From Lycium barbarum (Eukaryota; Streptophyta; Magnoliopsida; Solanales; Solanaceae), in the NCBI RefSeq assembly GCF_019175385.1, contig NC_083344.1, forward strand, positions 64,418,782 to 64,482,781: DNA of 64,000 nt, read 5' to 3'. Shown here piece after piece: positions 58,853 through 64,000 of this stretch. The notes under the pieces were generated by a model. That model saw only the letters and a list, made by a program, of their open reading frames with translations, searched no databases and was not told where the DNA came from. How positions within the stretch are numbered: the first letter of the stretch is position 1; each line of letters opens with the position of its first letter. The position numbers and the translations under genes were made by a program.

Positions 58853-61800
58853 TGTCACGATAAAATTTATGCCAACACGACCCCCTTCCCCCCGGTAGGC
58901 GAACCACTCCCAAAAAATTAACTTTTATCAAGACAACTGAGTTATGAAATATCAGATGTAAACCCGATTCAACAGTGTAAATAAATAAGTCAAGCGGAAG
59001 GAAACACTTTATTCATTAAAACCATCTCCCAAAATCGAGTCTAGACTCGTACAAGAGCTTCTAAAAGATCTACGACTTGAATAAAATTATAGACTCAAGA
59101 CTGAATACAACTTCTGTTTTAGGATAAGAAGTAAATAGAAATTTTAAGACAGAGCGATAGCGAAAATGTAGCTCCAGCTAGTGGCTGCTACAGAACTTCT
59201 CCGTGAATCCTCAAAATCTAACTGATATCTTGAATATCAACCTGAAACAACTCTACACCCCAAAAAGGGTGTAGCAAGAGTAGCATGAGTACAAACACAC
59301 GTACTCGCAGGTATCATAGGCCGACAACGAATAGCTAAAGTATACAAATGTATAGAAATCAACAAGTAGCACAAATAATCTATCTAGTTCAGTCACTAAG
59401 CATGTTCGGATAACGTTACCCAACAATAATAAGCACAGTAAGTCTCAATATACTCTGGTCATAGCCTAGGTGCAGTCCACAAGTCCGCCAAGTCTCAAGT
59501 ATTCACTTAACAATAAGGAAACGACTCAAATAAATCACCAACAAAGAAGTCCATAAGGTAATGTGCGATGCAATGATATGAAGAACAATACAAATAGAAT
59601 GCAATGCTATGCAAGTGTTATGCAAGGCACTGGCAACTTTCCATACCGTACACATATGCTAAGGACGGAAACCTCCACGTCTCAATAGTCATGACCCATG
59701 AGGGACCTGCGAAGTCCATGTACACCTTCATCCCAGCAAGAAACCTCGGGCAGCGAGTACTGGAACCACTTCGATAGAGACCTCGGATCACGGTTTACAT
59801 ATTACTTTCATCATCAGTGCCATATTTCTTATTTTACACACAAGCTACCATTGTTACCACTTACGACTCAGGCTATCATTATTTCCATTATAACCAATCA
59901 TGCATGTGGATAGATGATATGTCAATGCATGGAATCACATTCAATATTGTATCCTATCAAGATCCCGTCTGTGACTTGTCACAAAGTACATATTACAATT
60001 TCAAGCCATTTTCAATATCCTACCTTTTACCGATGATAGGTGAAATATCAAGAGAGACAGATGAATGCAAACACAAATGTAACAAATCAAATATGAAGTA
60101 TGAGATGCATGCCTTGCACTGCCTCAGCCTCAATTAATCATATCAATCATAAAATCCTCATATTCATGTCATAATATGCAAATAACCATTCATTTCTCAA
60201 TAATAACATTCGTCTTTAATAAACAATAGAACAACATAAGAGAGAGAGACAAGTATGTCAAATACATGAATAACACAACGATGGCGACAAGTCCACATAA
60301 CAACTGACAATACTAACCTAATTGGAATTCACCTCCACCCTATGCTCGAAGGCCTATCATGCTTTCCCCATCAGTAACTACCATCAACATACGTGTCCCT
60401 AATCGGAGTCTAAACATAAGTAAGTCGTAACTTATCACGAAGCCGAACAGGCACCATGAACTGATCCGCTTGAGCCTTTCCTCTCCGAATAGCTTCCAAA
60501 TGATCAAAGTCTATCAATTAACTAATCTATATTAGATTATGAAGCTAATGATAGCCATATTGCCATAAACTTATTTGAATTGAAAAACAACCTATAAAAA
60601 AGAAACTCGGGCCCACAAGGGCAAAATAGAAATTTCAAGTTGGAAATGGTTTACCAGGGCTTATGATGTTCAAGCACGAATTATCAACACAAGCTAACCC
60701 CAAAGTAGTTTCAATTTCATCATTAATTGAAAAACCCCAATTTTATGGTAAACCCTAACTTTCCATAATCAAAATCTCAATTGGAATAGAGATTCAAGCT
60801 TAGCATCCAGTTATCCCCATGATTCCATGACTAGATTTAATAAGATTCCTCAACAAAACCCATTTGCATAGCACAAGATATATAAAATAAACATTAGGGT
60901 TTATAATCCCACTTTCCCCAACTAAAACCATAAAATTAGCATGGGTTTCATAACTAATACCATAATATAATCATAAATAGTGTGAAAAGACTTACCCAAC
61001 GAAGAATCACCCCAAAGCTCTTCAGAAATCACCCCTAATATCTCTCTAAGTCTCCAATTTAGTGAATGAGGCAAATGGGTTCGAAATTGAGAATTTAAGA
61101 TTTCTGATTCAGCGATCTCACCTATATGAAACTCGTGTCTACTTACGCGATCCCACATCAATGGAGAAGTGCCCGCAGATGTGGACATGACGCGGCATTC
61201 CGCTCAAGCAGAACACCCCTCGCTATAGCGACACCGCTCCTGCGGATGAAACTTCGCAGGTATGGGTTTTCCCTATCAACATAATCTCGCATCTACAGGC
61301 TAGGCCTCGTGGAGGCGGGCCTGCAGATGCATGCAAACCTCTGCATACGCCACACACCAGAAAACCAGAAAATCTAGTTTTAACCAAGTTCAACCCCAAA
61401 ACCCGACATCTATCTGAGACCTCGCGGATACAAACCAGATATGCAGACATATGTAATAATACGTTACAAACTAAACTGTGGCCTCAGAATTCTCGACGGA
61501 GGTTACCTTGACCCGATCAACCCTAAAACAGCCAAAAACAAGTTTCAAGTCAAGGGACCAAAATACTTCTGAGCGCCCCAGGAACCGAACCAAATATCCT
61601 AACAAGTTTCCAGGCAAAGGACCCTCTAGACCTAATGGAACCGATTAAAATCACAAAAAGGTTTGTTTACCCAAAAGTCAACTATTAGACAAAGGTTTTA
61701 CACGTATTCAACTTAGAACTTCTAATTTTCTCAATAATCAACCAAGGCTCGCCCGATCATCTCGGGAACTATACTACCCATCCTCACAAGTCAAATACTC

Positions 61801-61894
61801 TCTAACGAGACTAGGGGAAGGGTCAAACGAGACTAGGGGAAGGGTCAACAGGGTAAAAGAGTAAAATGCCTAAATGACCAAACAGGTCATTACA
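58853..61894 (-). repeat. Element D right LTR (5' LTR)
   Basis: The LTR is 3042 bp, uninterrupted. It starts TGTCACGATAAAA next to the PBS and ends AGGTCATTACA. It shares CACCCCAAAAAGGGTGTAGC and CATAGGCCGACAACG with solo LTR S. It holds (GA)5 at 60240-60249 and a GC-rich patch at about 61130-61340. Near the end a 21-bp segment (ACGAGACTAGGGGAAGGGTC) is duplicated in tandem at about 61805-61847; the left LTR has one copy. Confidence 0.9.
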
Positions 61895-62021
61895 GAAAGA
61901 CTGCCAAGAAAAATACAGGTCACTGAAGAAGAAATTAGGAACAGGAATATTATGACTTACTAGAATCATCAATGAATATCTCGCTTTTCAAAGCTGGATT
62001 TTTAAATTTGTTGGTGAGAAT

Positions 62022-62703
62022 ATGAAGTCATGGTTATTCAAAGTTGATCAATTCATTGATTTTGATAATATTTTCGTGGACAAGAGAGTAAGATTAGCTG
62101 CAATACATATGGAAGGAGAAGCAATCCAGTGTCACCAATCATTCATGAGGTATAGTCAAGACACTCCTCCTTCCACTTGGAATGAATATGTAATGGCATT
62201 AGTGGAAAGGTTTGGGGCTAATTATGAAGACCCAATAGAAGAGATTAAGATAATTAAGCAGACTGGTTCTGTGATGAATTACCAAGCTATTTTTTAGAGT
62301 AAATTGACTAGGGTAAATATTTCTCAAAAAAAATGCAATTAGTTGCTTTATTAGAGGACTTAAAGATGAGCTCATTGTTACTGTGAAGTTGGATAATCCT
62401 AGTACCCTATCTTAGTTATATAGGACTGCTAAAATGCAAGAAGCTTTCTTAACTGCTCAAGCTAAAGCTGATAGACAGTTTCCTATATCAGCAACAAGTT
62501 CTGGATCTGGTTATAAGAGAACTGGTGACCAAAGGTTCCAAAATAAACCTTTGTTACCAACACTTGGGGTTGAGAATCCTGCAAACACTAAGGGATTCAC
62601 CAGAAAAAGGTTTAGTAGAGAGGAGATGAATGACAAAGAGCACAAGGTCTGTGTTATTTCTGTCCAAAAAAGTATGTACCGGGGAATAAGTGTAAGAGCT
62701 TAA
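62022..62703 (+). pseudogene. Element J gag with zinc knuckle (broken)
   Basis: A retrotransposon-gag type domain runs from SWLFKVDQF to DYQ-like NYQAIF (62028-62297), including RLAAIHMEGEAIQCHQSFM and LVERFGANYEDP. TAG at about 62295 ends it, and further gag follows in other frames (TIELRGLKDEL-like, about 62345-62385; MQEAFLTAQAKA at 62434). The knuckle (62652-62693) reads C-x2-C-x7-N-x-C; the family has His where Asn stands here. Particle assembly would have been its role. Confidence 0.82.
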
Positions 62704-62889
62704 ACCAGCTTTATTTGTTAGAAGTGGAGAAACTAGAGGAGAAGCACACTCATAGTGAAGATGAAATGATAGATGATACAGGAACAGAGATAGTAGAAGT
62801 GAACCAACCTTGGGAACAAATGGGAATAATTCTTCATGGTTTGAATAGATATCTGGGGTTCAGAACATTGAGAACAGTTCAAGGAAGCC

Positions 62890-63250
62890 TTTGCATATCT
62901 TCATTGATACAGGCAGCTCCCACAACTTCATAGATCCTATGTTAGTGCAACAGTTAGGGTGTACTACAAGATCAACTATACATCAAATGGTAGCAGCAGC
63001 TAATGATAATGACATGAAAGTAGGTCAAGTATGCAAAATTACTTGATTACTATAAGGAGCTGAATTTTCAACTGAGTTATTATTACTTCCACTCATATCT
63101 TATGGCATGGTGTTAAGGGTCCAATGGCTACTTACATTGGGAGACATCAAAATGAATTTCAACAAGCTTACAATTGATTTCTATTATAAGGGCAAAAGGC
63201 ATCTTTAGGAAGGTGCTGGCAAATAAATTACTGTTTTTGTGCTAAGAAAT
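62890..63250 (+). pseudogene. Element J protease remnant
   Basis: The aspartic protease motif FIDTGSSHNFID is at about 62900-62935 (DTGS codons 62906-62917), followed by QQLG. The next ~250 bp resemble the rest of the protease (MNFNKLTIDF near 63150) but contain stops, for example near 63044. Confidence 0.75.
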
Positions 63251-63370
63251 TGGAGAAGTTTTCAGGTAAACAATCTCAACTCTGCATGGAGCAAGGAGTT
63301 CCCTCAATGTGTAATAAAATACAATGGCATGCACTAGAGACTAAAGAAGCTCCTGCAAAAGGATCCTAAG

Positions 63371-63825
63371 TTGTTAGACCTTCTAAAGGAGTTTGCTGAA
63401 CCTTTTTCTGAACCTACGGCACTTCCACCTTCTACGGGAATTTTTTATCATATAATTGTCTTACAACAAGGAACTGAACCTATAAACAAAAGACCATGTA
63501 GATATCCTTCTATTAAGGACATTATTGAGGGACTTGTTAAACAAATGCTGGAACAACAGATTTTTCAACCTAGCAGTAGTCCATTTTCTTCTCCAGTGGT
63601 GTTAGTTAGTAAGAAGGATGGAACAGGGAGACTGTGTGTAGAATATAGAGATCTTCATAAACATACTTTTAAGAACAAATTTCCTCTACCTATTATGGAA
63701 TATTTACTGGATGAATTGAGAGGATCGAAAATATTTTCTAAAATTGACTTTAGGGCTATCATCAACTCAGAATGTGTAAAGATGACATACCAAACACTGA
63801 TTCAGAACTCATGCTAGGCACTTTA
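63371..63825 (+). pseudogene. Element J RT N-terminal part, interrupted by LTR K
   Basis: The frame from 63371 covers the RT fingers: NKRPCRYPS, QIFQPSSSPFSSPVVLVSKKDG, KIFSKIDFRA. A frame change follows near 63755: GYHQLRM reads in one shifted frame and FRTHA-like sequence in another. LTR K begins at 63826 within what would be the FRTHAGH region, so the catalytic FIDD/YxDD motif is beyond the insertion. An ordinary Ty3/gypsy RT in wording. Confidence 0.87.
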
Positions 63826-64000
63826 TGTTACACCGCGAAAAAAATTTCGTTGTCGAAGAATTTTTCGTTGATGCACAGTGGATAGACTAACGAGGGGTAC
63901 GAAGTATACGATGTTTCAATAAGTAAAAAATAGCATTTGATGATCCTAGTTGAGATTTCAAAGGCATTCGAGGTGATAGAAGAAAGTTTGCCAGGAAAGG
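63826..64000 (+). repeat. LTR K, start only (Tekay-type), runs off the window
   Basis: Starts TGTTACACCGCG inside J's RT and continues with AGTGGATAGACTAACGAGG, ATTTGATGATCCTAG and GAGATTTCAAAGGCATTCG, all matching the first 180 bases of the A and C LTRs. Whether it is a full element or a solo LTR cannot be seen. Confidence 0.88.

Larger units (their letters stand above)
39914..61894 (-). mobile_element. Element D: LARD-like retrotransposon, minus strand, with nested F, E and SINE
   Basis: The two LTRs (39914-42771, left end cut off; 58853-61894, complete at 3042 bp) align by eye along their whole shared length. A PBS next to the right LTR gives minus orientation. After removing solo LTR F and element E, the interior is 42772-43987 plus 56708-58852, about 3.36 kb, without recognisable coding. 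It thus resembles a large retrotransposon derivative. L, and through it B and C, sit in the left LTR. D itself sits upstream of the gag of element J. Confidence 0.82.
61895..63825 (+). mobile_element. Element J: degenerate Ty3/gypsy element of another lineage, interrupted by D and K
   Basis: Plus-strand gag, zinc knuckle, protease and RT remnants. It differs from the Tekay elements in every domain: DTGSSHNFI protease, CYFC zinc knuckle, and RT wording such as FKNKFPLPIMEYLLDEL. Closest by feel are Reina/Galadriel-type chromoviruses, but I cannot settle the lineage. Element D cuts it off on the left and the LTR of K enters its RT at 63826. Numerous stops and frameshifts suggest it is the oldest layer in the window. 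Confidence 0.85.

Noticed and set aside
1..64000. A novel host-encoded biological system or gene cluster
   Set aside because: Every stretch above ~300 bases was assigned to a retrotransposon layer except 1-181; no non-transposon protein could be recognised.

Overview
This is plant nuclear DNA made almost entirely of nested LTR retrotransposons. I found no host gene, structural RNA gene or CRISPR array. Three things point to a Solanaceae-type dicot: a tRNA-derived SINE of the Au/TS type known from Solanaceae, long (2.3-2.9 kb) LTRs starting TGTTACACC and ending GTCGTGACA, and Ty3/gypsy chromodomain gag-pol genes of the Tekay/Del type. The species is an inference. All gag-pol copies are broken by stops, frameshifts, deletions or insertions. 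No computed divergence is given, because none could be run.

Nest order, outermost (oldest) to innermost, deduced from LTR termini and 5-bp target-site duplications (TSDs): J (61895-63825) is split by D, whose left LTR is split by L (only 39778-39913 visible). L is split by B (9956-39777). B's right LTR is split by solo LTR S (16886-20540) and by C (20970-39397). C's 5' LTR is split by solo LTR G (22497-27944), which is split by solo LTR H (23243-26287). C's integrase is split by solo LTR I (33177-35492). Element A (to 9955) sits in B's left LTR and carries a solo LTR of its own (1646-4556). A second branch runs D, then solo LTR F (43988-56702), then E (44431-54559), then a SINE (45405-45565). 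K begins at 63826 inside J's reverse transcriptase.

Coding elements are A, C and E (Tekay/Del-type, plus strand) and J (another Ty3/gypsy lineage, plus strand). E is complete: two LTRs, TSD GACCC, primer-binding site (PBS), polypurine tract (PPT), and one unbroken gag-pol frame with eight nonsense codons. C is complete apart from nested insertions (TSD ATATA; LTRs of about 2755 and 2756 bp). B and D are minus-strand elements with LTRs and PBS but 3.4-3.9 kb interiors with no recognisable coding; they look like LARD-type non-autonomous elements.

The most interesting signal is a small hairpin with a GCGCGC loop, 51-52 nt downstream of the PBS in C, E and the non-coding B. Its stem shows a compensatory change, as expected of an RNA dimerisation or packaging signal shared by a non-autonomous element and its likely helper. 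Other signals are short palindrome arrays just upstream of the LTR TATA boxes, a conserved LTR hairpin triplicated in A, a TGACGTAAG-like motif shared by unrelated LTR families, and a possible intron in the LTR leader.
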